A DNA stretch of 64,000 nt, taken from assembly GCF_040267705.1 (NCBI RefSeq), contig NZ_CP158374.1, positions 1,302,001 to 1,366,000 on the forward strand, written 5' to 3'. Position 1 is the first letter of the stretch. Each line of letters begins with the position of its first letter. Of the stretch, positions 44,876 to 52,755 are shown piece by piece. The notes beneath the pieces are model-generated. The model had not been told where the DNA came from. It worked only from the letters and a program-made list of their open reading frames with translations, and did not search any database. The DNA comes from Agromyces sp. G08B096. GTDB lineage: Bacteria > Actinomycetota > Actinomycetes > Actinomycetales > Microbacteriaceae. The translations under genes and the position numbers were made by a program.

Positions 44876-45613
44876 GTGGAGATCTCGACCCGCATCCCGG
44901 TGCCAGGCACGTTCAACTTCCGCGACGTCGGCGGACTGCCCGCGCTCGGCGGCACCGTGCGCGACGGCGTGCTCTTCCGCTCCGACGGGCTCCACCGGCT
45001 CGGCGACGAGGGACGGGCCGCGCTCGGCCGGCTCGGCGTCGGCGTCGTCATCGACCTCCGCGACGACAACGAGGCGCAGATCATGCCCGACGACCTCGAC
45101 GGGCTCGACGTCGAGGTGCGGCGCCTTCCCGTCTTCGAGGGCTCCGGTGCGTCGCAGGGGGCGGCGGGCATCACGCTCGAGGCGCTGTACACGCGCATCG
45201 TGACCCAGCACTCCGGCATCGTCGTGAGCGCCGTGCGCGAGATCGCCTCGGCTCGCGACCGGTCGGTCGTCGTGCACTGCACGGCAGGCAAAGACCGCAC
45301 CGGCGTCGTCGTCGCGCTGACGCTCCTCGGGGTCGGCGTCGACCGCGACGCCGTCGTCGAAGACTACGCGCGCACCGAGGCGAACCTCGCCGGACCCTGG
45401 CTCGAGGAGATGGTCGGACTCGTCGGGCGGTACGGCGTGCCCGACACCCCCGAGCTCCGCGTGCTCATGGGCGGAAGCCCGCGCGGCGCGATCGAGTCGG
45501 CCATCGACCTCATCGAACGCGAGCACGGGTCGACGAGGGAGTACCTGCTCGCCTCCGGGCTCGCGCTCGACGAGCTGTCGGCGCTCGAACGGCTGCTCGT
45601 CTCCGGCGACTGA
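44876..45613 (+). CDS. Tyrosine-protein phosphatase (DSP/PtpB-like)
   Basis: A 245-residue phosphatase. The catalytic loop HCTAGKDRTG (Cys at about residue 138) is the C-x5-R signature of the protein-tyrosine phosphatase superfamily, and FNFRDVGGLPA at the N-terminus is typical of the PtpB-like/Y_phosphatase3 group. It may act on phosphotyrosine or phosphoinositide; the substrate is unknown. The GTG at 44876 follows TAGGCT (44863-44868) by 7 nt, so it has its own leaderless promoter. Confidence 0.88.
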   Translation: MEISTRIPVPGTFNFRDVGGLPALGGTVRDGVLFRSDGLHRLGDEGRAALGRLGVGVVIDLRDDNEAQIMPDDLDGLDVEVRRLPVFEGSGASQGAAGITLEALYTRIVTQHSGIVVSAVREIASARDRSVVVHCTAGKDRTGVVVALTLLGVGVDRDAVVEDYARTEANLAGPWLEEMVGLVGRYGVPDTPELRVLMGGSPRGAIESAIDLIEREHGSTREYLLASGLALDELSALERLLVSGD

Positions 45614-45640
45614 CCGGGGCGCCGGCTCGGCCGCGGCCCA

Positions 45641-45686
45641 GCGGGCGACGCCTCCCCGCGGGCGACGCCTCCCCGCGGGCGACGCC
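45641..45686. repeat. 17-bp direct repeat, 2.7 copies
   Basis: GCGGGCGACGCCTCCCC occurs at 45641 and 45658, then its first 12 bases at 45675. The array fills the gap between the convergent phosphatase and SIMPL genes. No role is evident. Confidence 0.85.
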
Positions 45687-45719
45687 GCGTGGCTGACGAC
45701 GCTCAGCGGCCGGCTGCGC

Positions 45720-46397
45720 TCACCCCTTCGCCTCCGCGGCGAACCGGGCATCGACCCGGGCCTCGATGACGAGATCCGCCGGCGCGAACTCCGTGGTCGG
45801 CGCACCGCCAGGGGCCCCGCCGAAGGCCGCCGGCGCCGCCATCCGCGCCATCGCGGCCATCGGTGCGGCCTGCGCGGCCGACAGCATGCCGTGGTCGGCG
45901 AGCTCCACGGGCACCGGGCGCGAGGCGCCGAGCGCATCGGCGTAGACGGAGGCCTTGGCGACGGCGTCCTCCACGGCCGCGCGCTGCGCTCGCTCGCGCA
46001 CCACCGCGAGTGTGGCATCCGTCAGCCGCCAGTCGACACCGTTCACCGTCAAGAAGTCGCGCGCCCCGGCGTCGGCCAGCCACTCGCCGACGCGATCGAG
46101 ATCCTGGAACACGACCTGCACGTCGGCCCGCACCTCGTGCACGAGCGGGAGCCGGCGGCCCTCGGTGTTCCACGGGCGGTGCGACCACACCCGCAACTGC
46201 TCGGCCGACCAGCGCTGCAGCAGGCCGTCGGTTTCGAGGGCGCGCAGCTCGGCGAGCAGCTGTTCGTGCGCGGCCGCGGTGTCGCGGAGCACCCGGTCGC
46301 GCTCGGGGCCGGAGCCGCCGACGCCGATGAACACCGCCGCGAGCTCGGGCGCGACGCGCTCCTCGGCGCGGCCGGTGACGGAGATCAGGGTGCTCAC
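45720..46397 (-). CDS. SIMPL (DUF541) domain protein
   Basis: A 225-residue protein. It begins ISVTGRAEERVAPELAAVFIGVGG, the usual entry of SIMPL/DUF541 domains. Further matches are VQVVFQDLDRVGEWLADAG and an alpha-beta repeat with DAVAKASVYADALGA. There is no signal peptide, unlike many periplasmic SIMPL proteins. The function is unknown. The GTG at 46397 has GGAGGA 3 nt upstream. TACAGT (46445-46450, minus strand) is a likely -10. Confidence 0.82.
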   Translation of the reverse strand: MSTLISVTGRAEERVAPELAAVFIGVGGSGPERDRVLRDTAAAHEQLLAELRALETDGLLQRWSAEQLRVWSHRPWNTEGRRLPLVHEVRADVQVVFQDLDRVGEWLADAGARDFLTVNGVDWRLTDATLAVVRERAQRAAVEDAVAKASVYADALGASRPVPVELADHGMLSAAQAAPMAAMARMAAPAAFGGAPGGAPTTEFAPADLVIEARVDARFAAEAKG

Positions 46398-46552
46398 GGG
46401 TCCTCCTCGGATCGGGAATGGCGCGCCGCCCGCGCCTGTTCTAGACTGTAAGGCCGCGCACTCCACATTCGGTGAGCGCGGGTTGGCAATTCCACAGTGT
46501 GCGACGACGGCCCGCCGACGTCCTGTCGAACGACAGCGACTCGGTGACCCAT

Positions 46553-46921
46553 GGGGATGATCGGTTTCGACATCGCCTGCGAAACCGCGAGAAGCGGGCC
46601 GAGGATGCAGGGTTATCTCGTGAACGCTCCCTGCGAACCAATAACTGCCAATCAGAAGCAGTCCGACTTCGCTCTCGCTGCGTAAGCAGAGTTGAAAGTC
46701 CGTCAGCCCGGGTTCGTTCCCGCCCCGGTTGCTGGCGTCATCTAGGGAACTCGCTGCGCACCGTCGCCTGAGCGGTGTGCGGGACTTTCTTCAGGCTGGG
46801 CCTGTCGACTCGGTTGCCTGTGGCAAGGGTCGGGGCCGATGAGAACGCCACACAGGATGCGCCCGGAGAAGGCGCGGAATCACAGCGATGGACGGGGGTT
46901 CGATTCCCCCCATCTCCACCA
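46553..46921 (+). ncRNA. ssrA: Transfer-messenger RNA (tmRNA)
   Basis: This 369-nt RNA rescues stalled ribosomes with SmpB. The tRNA-like acceptor pairs GGGGATG (46553-46559) with CATCTCC (46911-46917), followed by A and an encoded CCA. The T arm is GGTTCGATTCC at the 3' end. The tag frame is 46647-46685 (GCC to TAA) and encodes ANQKQSDFALAA. The ALAA ending is the usual degradation signal for ClpXP-type proteases. Confidence 0.97.
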
Positions 46922-47017
46922 TCGGCCGTCGTCGCACACGGATCCCGAACGGGCGGTCCGGCTTTCGAGCCGGGCCGCCCGTTCGCGCTTCCGGGGATGC
47001 TTCGCATCCGTGGCGGG

Positions 47018-47413
47018 TCAGAACCGGTTGCCGAGCGCCTTGGCCTTCAGCGCCTCGTACTCGCCATCCGTGATGACGCCTTGGTCGCGCAGCCCCTTCG
47101 CCTTCGCGATCTCGTCGCTCGGGCTCGCGAACGACACCGAGCGGATGTACTCGTCGGTGTCCTCCTTGAACTCCTGCTGCTGGCGCACCGAGCGTTCCGC
47201 CATGCCGCGCCCGCGAGCGATCAGGTAGACGAGGCCCGTGAGGAAGGGCACGAAGACGAGGAAGACGATCCACACCGCCTTCCACCAGCCGTTCAGTTCA
47301 CGGTCGCGGAACAGGTCGATGACGATCGAGATGAGCACCCAGAGGTACGCGACGTACGCGAACATCCAGAGGAAGAACCAGAACCAATCCCAGAAACTGC
47401 TCCACAGCTCCAT
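47018..47413 (-). CDS. SHOCT-domain membrane protein
   Basis: A 131-residue protein. Two hydrophobic helices (about residues 8-35 and 43-66, with a PLD-nuclease-N-like pattern ELNGWWKAVWIVFLVFVPFLTGLVYLI) are followed by a charged linker. The C-terminal SHOCT motif is EIAKAKGLRDQGVITDGEYEALKAKAL. Such proteins are common in actinobacteria and have no known function. It converges on the tmRNA gene. Confidence 0.82.
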   Translation of the reverse strand: MELWSSFWDWFWFFLWMFAYVAYLWVLISIVIDLFRDRELNGWWKAVWIVFLVFVPFLTGLVYLIARGRGMAERSVRQQQEFKEDTDEYIRSVSFASPSDEIAKAKGLRDQGVITDGEYEALKAKALGNRF

Positions 47414-47485
47414 TGACGGCCCCCTCCCATCGGGCGGGGGCGGTGCGTCCCCGCGATGGTGCCACCGTACCGCGCGTGACCGGCC

Positions 47486-47563
47486 TCAGTCGGTGAAGGC
47501 GCTCCGGCAGTACTCGCAGTCGCCCTCATCGCAGAACCAGGTCTCGGGCCGGTGCTCGTCCAT
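47486..47563 (-). CDS. Possible 25-residue Cys-rich peptide
   Basis: The ATG at 47563 has GGAGGA 9 nt upstream, a good ribosome-binding site. It encodes a 25-residue acidic peptide with FCDEGDCEYC (Cys spaced 4 and 2 apart), ending at the TGA at 47486-47488. Size and cysteine spacing suggest a metal-binding or disulphide peptide. Evidence is the ribosome site and the composition only. Confidence 0.45.
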   Translation of the reverse strand: MDEHRPETWFCDEGDCEYCRSAFTD

Positions 47564-47639
47564 CGGTGCACATCCTCCATCGGACACGTCGTGCGGGTCG
47601 CCGCGTCGGCGGTGATCAGGCGATCCTGCCACGACGCAC

Positions 47640-47710
47640 TCGCGCCCGGCATCGCCATGACGGTGAACCGTCGTGTGCACGCTGTGCACGATGGCGAATG
47701 CCGGGCGCGA
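47640..47710. other. 71-nt three-stem palindromic structure
   Basis: The outer stem pairs 47640-47652 with 47698-47710 (13 bp, perfect) and 47653-47658 with 47691-47696 (6 bp), with one bulged base at 47697. Inside are two perfect hairpins: GACGG-TGAA-CCGTC (47659-47672) and GTGCAC-GCT-GTGCAC (47675-47689). Together they form a compact three-way junction. It lies 18 nt past the stop of the septum-formation gene. It could be a terminator or 3' RNA structure, a small RNA, or a palindromic mobile repeat. Confidence 0.8.
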
Positions 47711-47728
47711 GGCATCCGTGGTGTCGGG

Positions 47729-48247
47729 TCAGTACGCGGCGCCCTGCAGGGTGCCGGTGACAGGGCCCGCCGGGTCGTAGATCACGCAGGCGACCTCGCG
47801 GTCGTCGAGCTGCTCCCAACTCTGCTGCGTGGGCCGGTAGGAATAGAAGTCGAGCGTCGAGACGTCGTAGGCGATGCCGGCGAACGCCTCGAACTGCGCG
47901 AGGCATCCCTCGTCGGAGAGCTGCTGGATCTGGTCCTCGCCGGGGAATTCGTCGCCCGTGAGCTGGTGGGTGCCGTACACCTCGTCGTCGTGGGGCTGGT
48001 CGCAGGGCACGACGGGCACCTCGCTGACCTCGCCCTCGTCGACGCTCGAGAGGCAGTCGCCCACGCGCAGCGTGAACACGTCGAGGTTGCCCTCCTCGAC
48101 GACCTCCTGGGTGGTGTCGTCGCGCTCGGCCTGCGGCTTGGGCATGAACTGCTCGAGGATGGCCGTGCACCCGGCGAGCGGGATGACGGCGGCCAGCGCG
48201 AGCGCGGCGATCGCGGTGCGCAGGGAGCGGCGGGCGGGGGATGACAC
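47729..48247 (-). CDS. Septum-formation family lipoprotein
   Basis: A 172-residue lipoprotein with lipobox IPLAGC (Cys27). The mature domain has VGDCLSS, VPCDQPHDDEVYG, DEGCLAQFEAFAG and the ending ACVIYDPAGPVTGTLQGAAY. This is the Septum_formation family pattern, which occurs in actinobacterial wall or division proteins of unclear role. GTG at 48247 has GGAGG about 6 nt upstream. TAGGCT (48328-48333, minus strand) is a likely -10. A paralogue lies at 50430-51008. Confidence 0.85.
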   Translation of the reverse strand: MSSPARRSLRTAIAALALAAVIPLAGCTAILEQFMPKPQAERDDTTQEVVEEGNLDVFTLRVGDCLSSVDEGEVSEVPVVPCDQPHDDEVYGTHQLTGDEFPGEDQIQQLSDEGCLAQFEAFAGIAYDVSTLDFYSYRPTQQSWEQLDDREVACVIYDPAGPVTGTLQGAAY

Positions 48248-48447
48248 GGGTTGCCTCCAGGCTCGTGGGCTCCGGCGCGCGGGACGACGGCCCGATTGGC
48301 GGGCCGGCGACCGGAGGGGATGCCGTCAGCCTATGGGTTCGCTGTGAGGCGCGGAAGAGCGAAACGCGAGAGCTCGGCGTGTCGCGGGCCCGGTCCATGC
48401 GGGCGCATCGGTTCTCGGCCGGCGCGCTGTCTGGATCGGTCGCGGCG

Positions 48448-49377
48448 CTACGCGGCGGCGGGCCGCTCTGCGCCCGCAGCCGCGCGCAGCAGGTCGGCCG
48501 CGAGGGCGACCGCGGGGTGCGTGCGCATCGCGCGCTTGACCTTGAGCATGATGCGGCGGCGGAGCGCGGCGTCGTCGACCGGCACGGCTACCAGGCCGTC
48601 TGGCACACGGTGCGCCCCGAGTGCGGGCACGACCGTGACGCCGAGGCCCGCGGCGACGAAGTCGAACGCCGACGGGTAGTCGGGCGCGGCGACGCGGAAG
48701 GCGGGGGAGAACCCGTGCGCCGCGCACGAGGCGAGCAGGATGTCGCGGCACGGCCCCTGGGCGTGATCGTTGTCGATCCACGATTCTCGGGCGAGCTCGG
48801 CCATCGTGACGGCCGGGCGCCCGGCGAGTGGATGCGTGTCGGCGACGACGGCGCGGTAGCCCTCGGTGCGCAGATGCTCGACGTCGTAGCCGTCGACGGC
48901 TCCCTCGGCGACGGCCGGATCCCGGTCGGCGCGGACGGACTCGGCGACGTACACCTCGAGGTCGAGGTCGACGGCGCGGGGGCCGCGGAGCTCGGCGATG
49001 CTGAACTCGACGTGGAGCCCGGGGAACTCTTCGCCGAGCCGTGAGACGATCGCCGGCATCCATGCCCGGTTCGCCGATTGGAAGCAGCCGATGCGCAGTG
49101 TGCCGCTCCGCCCTGCACGGAGATCGTCGGCGAGGCGGTCGAGATCGGCGAGCTGGTCGAGGACACGCGCCGCGCGGTCTGCGACCGCGATGCCGGCGGC
49201 CGTCGGGCGGATGCCTCGTCCGTGGCGCTCCATCAGCACGAGGCCGGTCTCGCGCTGCAGGGCGCTGACGTGCTGACTGACGGCCGACGGGGTGTACCCG
49301 AGGCGCGCGGCTGCGCCGTTGACGGAGCCGCTCTGCACGACGGCGCGGAACACCCGGAGGCGCTGGGGATCGACCAT
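48448..49377 (-). CDS. LysR family transcriptional regulator
   Basis: A 309-residue regulator. Residues 1-60 are the winged helix-turn-helix (LRVFRAVVQSGSVNGAAARLGYTPSAVSQHVSALQRETG), and the periplasmic-binding-protein-like ligand domain fills the rest. The ATG at 49377 follows TACGCT (49384-49389, minus strand) by 6 nt. It is divergent from the EamA transporter and probably controls it through the shared 63-bp gap, where GAACG and CGTTC half-sites flank about 13 bp. The effector is unknown. Confidence 0.9.
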   Translation of the reverse strand: MVDPQRLRVFRAVVQSGSVNGAAARLGYTPSAVSQHVSALQRETGLVLMERHGRGIRPTAAGIAVADRAARVLDQLADLDRLADDLRAGRSGTLRIGCFQSANRAWMPAIVSRLGEEFPGLHVEFSIAELRGPRAVDLDLEVYVAESVRADRDPAVAEGAVDGYDVEHLRTEGYRAVVADTHPLAGRPAVTMAELARESWIDNDHAQGPCRDILLASCAAHGFSPAFRVAAPDYPSAFDFVAAGLGVTVVPALGAHRVPDGLVAVPVDDAALRRRIMLKVKRAMRTHPAVALAADLLRAAAGAERPAAA

Positions 49378-49440
49378 GGGACGAGCGTACAGAGCTGCTG
49401 AACGAATCGATAGAACCGTTCGCTTGTCTTGAATGATCGG

Positions 49441-50421
49441 ATGCTCCACGCTGGAGCCATGCGCTCGGAACCAGCAGCCCTCACTCGCACGCCCCCGGCC
49501 GGAGCGCCGGCTCCTCGGCTCGACTGGAGGGTGGCCACCGCGATGGGCATCGTGCTGGTCCTCTGGGCGTCGGCGTTCATCGCCATCCGGGCGATCGGCG
49601 ACGACATCACGCCCGGCGCACTCGCGCTCGGCCGCCAGCTCGTCGGCGCGGTCGTGCTCGTCGCCATCGCCGCCTGGCGCCGGCCGCCGCTGCCCCGCGG
49701 ACGCGGGCTCGCGCTCGTCGCGCTCTACGGGCTGCTCTGGTTCGCCGGCTACACGCTCGTGCTGAATCTCGCCGAACGTCACCTCGACGCGGGCACGACC
49801 GCGATGCTCGTGAACATCGCCCCGCTCCTCGTCGCCCTCGTCGCGGGCGTCGTCCTGCGCGAAGGGTTCCCGAAGCCGCTCATGATCGGCATCGGCGTCG
49901 CGTTCGCGGGCGTCGTGCTCATCGCCTCCGGCGGCGTCGGACCGCACAGCGATCCGCTCGGCATCGCGCTCGGGCTGCTCGCTGCCGTGCTCTACGCCTC
50001 GGGCGTGCTCGTGCAGAAGGTCGCCCTCCGCACGACCGACGCGCTCGGCGCCACCTGGGTCGGCTGCGTCGTCGGCGCGATCGCGCTGCTGCCGTTCCTG
50101 CCCGAACTCATGCAGATCGGGGAGGCGCCGCCCTCGGCTATCCTCGCGACGGCATACCTCGGCGTCTTCCCGACCGCCATCGCGTTCATCCTCTGGGCGT
50201 ACGTGCTCCAGCGGAGCCCGGCGGGAACGACCGCCGCGGCCACCCTCGCGGTGCCCGCGATCGTCGTGCTCTTCTCCTGGCTGCTGCTCGGCGAACTGCC
50301 CACCCTGCTCGGCCTCATCGGCGGCGTACTCTGCCTCGCGGGTGTCGCCTGGAGCCGGCGCCCCGACCCGCGACGCGCCGCCCGTCAGGAGCCGGCGCGT
50401 CAGCGCGCGGCGGGTGAGTAG
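49441..50421 (+). CDS. EamA/DMT family permease
   Basis: A 326-residue permease with ten hydrophobic helices in two EamA repeats. LVLWASAFIAIRAIGDDITPGALALGRQL starts the first repeat and LGIALGLLAAVLYASGVLVQK the second. It is likely a metabolite or amino-acid exporter under the divergent LysR gene. I chose the ATG at 49441, 6 nt after TTGAAT; an ATG at 49459 with GGAG just upstream is also possible. Confidence 0.85.
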   Translation: MLHAGAMRSEPAALTRTPPAGAPAPRLDWRVATAMGIVLVLWASAFIAIRAIGDDITPGALALGRQLVGAVVLVAIAAWRRPPLPRGRGLALVALYGLLWFAGYTLVLNLAERHLDAGTTAMLVNIAPLLVALVAGVVLREGFPKPLMIGIGVAFAGVVLIASGGVGPHSDPLGIALGLLAAVLYASGVLVQKVALRTTDALGATWVGCVVGAIALLPFLPELMQIGEAPPSAILATAYLGVFPTAIAFILWAYVLQRSPAGTTAAATLAVPAIVVLFSWLLLGELPTLLGLIGGVLCLAGVAWSRRPDPRRAARQEPARQRAAGE

Positions 50422-50429
50422 CCGGCGCG

Positions 50430-51008
50430 TCAGTAGCCGGCGCCGGCGAGCGAGCCGGTGACCGTGTCGGACGGGTTCCAGACGACGCACGCGACGCGGC
50501 GGTCGCCGCTCGACCACGCGGCCTCGTCGGGGTGGAACGTGTAGACCTCGAGCACCGACTCCGCGAACGGGATGCCGATGAAGGCCGCGAACCGGTCGAG
50601 GCAGCCGGCCCGTGCCGCGCCCTCGACGGCCGAGTCGCCGGGGAAGGCGCCGTCCGCCAGATCGAAGACCGCGTACACCTCGTCGTCGTGCTCCTCGTCG
50701 CAGGAGACGATCGTCTCGGGCCCGGGCACGGCGTCCTTCCGAGCGTCCAGACACATCCCGAGCTCGGGTTCGAAGGGCGCGGGCGACCGCACCGCGGCGC
50801 GCTCCTCGGCGCCGGCCGCGGTCGGCGACGGCGTGCCCGCCGTCGCGCTCGCCGGCGGCGTCGTCGCGGACGCCCCGTCGCTCGGTGTCGGGGCGCCGGT
50901 GGCGCCGGAGCATCCGGTGAGGGTGACCGCGGCGAGCAGCAGGACGCCCGCGAGGCGGATGCGACGAGACGCGGTGCCCGTCGTCTCGCGCTCCTGGGAC
51001 GAGCGCAC
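50430..51008 (-). CDS. Septum-formation family lipoprotein, second copy
   Basis: A 192-residue lipoprotein with lipobox LTGC (Cys33), then a Ser/Thr/Pro-rich linker of about 45 residues. The domain shows LGMCLDA, VSCDEEHDDEVYA, RAGCLDRFAAFIG and RVACVVWNPSDTVTGSLAGAGY. It parallels the 47729-48247 protein cysteine for cysteine. The GTG at 51008 lies 2 nt after the stop of the phosphatase gene, so it is probably co-transcribed with it. Its role is unclear. Confidence 0.85.
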   Translation of the reverse strand: MRSSQERETTGTASRRIRLAGVLLLAAVTLTGCSGATGAPTPSDGASATTPPASATAGTPSPTAAGAEERAAVRSPAPFEPELGMCLDARKDAVPGPETIVSCDEEHDDEVYAVFDLADGAFPGDSAVEGAARAGCLDRFAAFIGIPFAESVLEVYTFHPDEAAWSSGDRRVACVVWNPSDTVTGSLAGAGY

Positions 51009-51010
51009 GG

Positions 51011-51838
51011 TCAGCTCTGCTCGCCCTCGCCGAGCGCAGCGAGCACCGAGTCGTGCAGTCGCCCGTTCGTCGCGAGCGCGCTGCCGTGGCCCGCTCCCGC
51101 CCGTCCGTCGATCGCGGTGAACCGTCCGCCGGCCTCCTCGACGATGGGGATGAGGGCCGCGAGATCGTACACCTTCACGTCGAACTCGCCCGTGATGTCG
51201 ATGAGGCCCTCGGCGAGCAGCATGTACGACCACAGGTCGCCGTAGGCGCGGTCGCGCCAGACGCCTTCGGAGAGCCGCAGCAGCCGGTCGAGGTATCCGG
51301 CGTCGCGCCACTGCGCGAGGCTCTGGAAGCTGAGCGAGGCGTCGCGGAGCTCCGTCACCGCAGACACCCGGATGCCTCGCGGCTCGGCGCCCGGGGCATC
51401 CGTGGTCCACGCGCCCGCGCCGCGTGCCGCCCACCAGCGCCGACCGAGTGCGGGCGAGGACGCGACGCCCAGCACCGGCTCGCCGTCGATCGCGAGGGCG
51501 ATGAGCGTGCCCCACACCGGCACGCCGCGAAGGAAGTTCGCCGTGCCGTCGATCGGGTCGATGATCCACTGGCGTCGCCCGGTGCCCTCCGTGCCGAACT
51601 CCTCGCCCAGGACGCCGTCACTCGGGCGGGCCGCCGCGAGCTGCTCGCGGATCGCACGCTCGACGGCGAGGTCGGCCTCGGTCACCGGGGTGCGGTCAGG
51701 CTTGGTCGACACCTCGAGGTCGACGGCGCGGAACCGGCCGAGCGAGATCTCGTCGGCGCGGTCGGCGAGCTGGAGGGCCAGGGCGAGGTCGTCGGCGAGG
51801 GAGGGGCCGCCGGCGGAGATGAGAGAGTCGGTGGTCAC
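51011..51838 (-). CDS. Inositol-monophosphatase family enzyme (histidinol-phosphatase-like)
   Basis: A 275-residue Mg-dependent sugar-phosphatase. Metal ligands are in VTEADLAVER, GEEFG, WIIDPIDGTANF (the DPIDGT motif, near residue 95) and VKVYDLAALIPIVEEAGG. The set fits HisN-type histidinol-phosphatases and inositol-1-phosphatases; sequence alone does not separate these. No his genes are near. GTG at 51838 follows TAGCCT (51845-51850, minus strand) by 6 nt. Confidence 0.85.
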   Translation of the reverse strand: MTTDSLISAGGPSLADDLALALQLADRADEISLGRFRAVDLEVSTKPDRTPVTEADLAVERAIREQLAAARPSDGVLGEEFGTEGTGRRQWIIDPIDGTANFLRGVPVWGTLIALAIDGEPVLGVASSPALGRRWWAARGAGAWTTDAPGAEPRGIRVSAVTELRDASLSFQSLAQWRDAGYLDRLLRLSEGVWRDRAYGDLWSYMLLAEGLIDITGEFDVKVYDLAALIPIVEEAGGRFTAIDGRAGAGHGSALATNGRLHDSVLAALGEGEQS

Positions 51839-51925
51839 CGGTTCAGGCTAGCCGAGGGGCCGAGACGGGCTCGGGGCCGTCTCGAAGCGCCCGACGGCCC
51901 CGTCGACCCGCACGGACGCGCTCGA

Positions 51926-51954
51926 TTGGCGCAACCCCGCCTCGACCTGATAAC
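51926..51954 (+). promoter_or_regulatory. Promoter of tRNA-Lys
   Basis: TTGGCG (51926-51931) and GATAAC (51949-51954) are 17 bp apart, a good housekeeping-type promoter about 40 bp before the tRNA. Confidence 0.6.
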
Positions 51955-51994
51955 GTGGTCCCTCGGTTCGGGGTGTTCGAAACCCGGCCGAAAT

Positions 51995-52070
51995 GCACCT
52001 CTAGCTCAATCGGCAGAGCAACTGACTCTTAATCAGTGGGTTCAGGGTTCAAGTCCCTGGGGGTGCACCA
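51995..52070 (+). tRNA. tRNA-Lys (anticodon CTT)
   Basis: A 76-nt tRNA including an encoded CCA. The acceptor stem pairs GCACCTC with GGGGTGC (one T-G pair), the D arm contains AGCTCAATCGGCAGAGC, the anticodon arm is CTGA-CTCTTAA-TCAG and the T arm has GGTTCAAGTCC. Confidence 0.96.
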
Positions 52071-52072
52071 GA

Positions 52073-52102
52073 GAAGCCCCGGCGAGGAATCGCCGGGGCT
52101 TC
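52073..52102 (+). terminator. Terminator after tRNA-Lys
   Basis: GAAGCCCCGGCGA (52073-52085) pairs with TCGCCGGGGCTTC (52090-52102), a 13-bp perfect stem with a 4-nt loop, 2 nt past the tRNA end and followed by GTTCGTTC. Confidence 0.85.
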
Positions 52103-52161
52103 GTTCGTTCCGGGCCTCGCGCCCGTCTCGCTGCCGCCGGACGCGCCGTCCCGCGGGCGGT

Positions 52162-52755
52162 TCAGTCGTCCACTCCGCGCGCCGCGAGCGCCTCGCCCAT
52201 CGCGTCGGCGGTCTGCAGGGCGCGAACGACCACGGGCACCGCGACGGCTCGGAGCGACGACTCGGCGCCGCGCGCCTTCCGCGCCTCGAGCACGGCGCGG
52301 ACGATCTCGTGCATGAGCGGCACGGCGCGGATCGTCATCGCGAGCACGAGGCCGACGCGGTCGGCGTCGACGCGCGAGCCGAATGGGCGGAGGCCGCGCT
52401 GCACCGCATCCAGGATCTCCGAGACCTGAGTGGTGAGGGTGAGCAGCGCCGCGAGGGCGACGCAGACGAGCACGCGCAGCGCCATCGTGAGCGCCGGCTC
52501 CCACCCCTGGATCAGCCAGTTGATCACGCCGGCGACGAGCACCAGCCACAGCACGGGCAGCACCTGCGCGGCCGCGAGGCGGGGCGGGATGCCGCCGACG
52601 GCGAACAGGAGCACGGTGACCCCCGCCGCGCCGAGGAGCCACGGCCAGCCCGGGAGGAGCGCAACGACGAGCACCGCGACCGCGAGTCCGGCGAGCTTCC
52701 ACCCGGCGGCCGCCCGGTGCAGCGGCGACCGCCCGGGAGCGACGAGGCCGATCAC
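52162..52755 (-). CDS. bioN: Biotin ECF transporter transmembrane subunit (EcfT/BioN)
   Basis: A 197-residue T-subunit with about five helices. The coupling-helix motif is LEARKARGAE, with a second ALAARG near the C-terminus; these Ala-Arg-Gly motifs contact the ATPase. The GTG at 52755 overlaps the bioM stop. With BioY and BioM it forms a complete biotin importer. Confidence 0.9.
   Translation of the reverse strand: MIGLVAPGRSPLHRAAAGWKLAGLAVAVLVVALLPGWPWLLGAAGVTVLLFAVGGIPPRLAAAQVLPVLWLVLVAGVINWLIQGWEPALTMALRVLVCVALAALLTLTTQVSEILDAVQRGLRPFGSRVDADRVGLVLAMTIRAVPLMHEIVRAVLEARKARGAESSLRAVAVPVVVRALQTADAMGEALAARGVDD

Noticed and set aside
46523..46536. CTGTCGAACGACAG as an SOS (LexA) box before the tmRNA
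   Set aside because: It lacks the TCGAAC-N4-GTTCGA pattern of actinobacterial boxes and simply forms a small hairpin.
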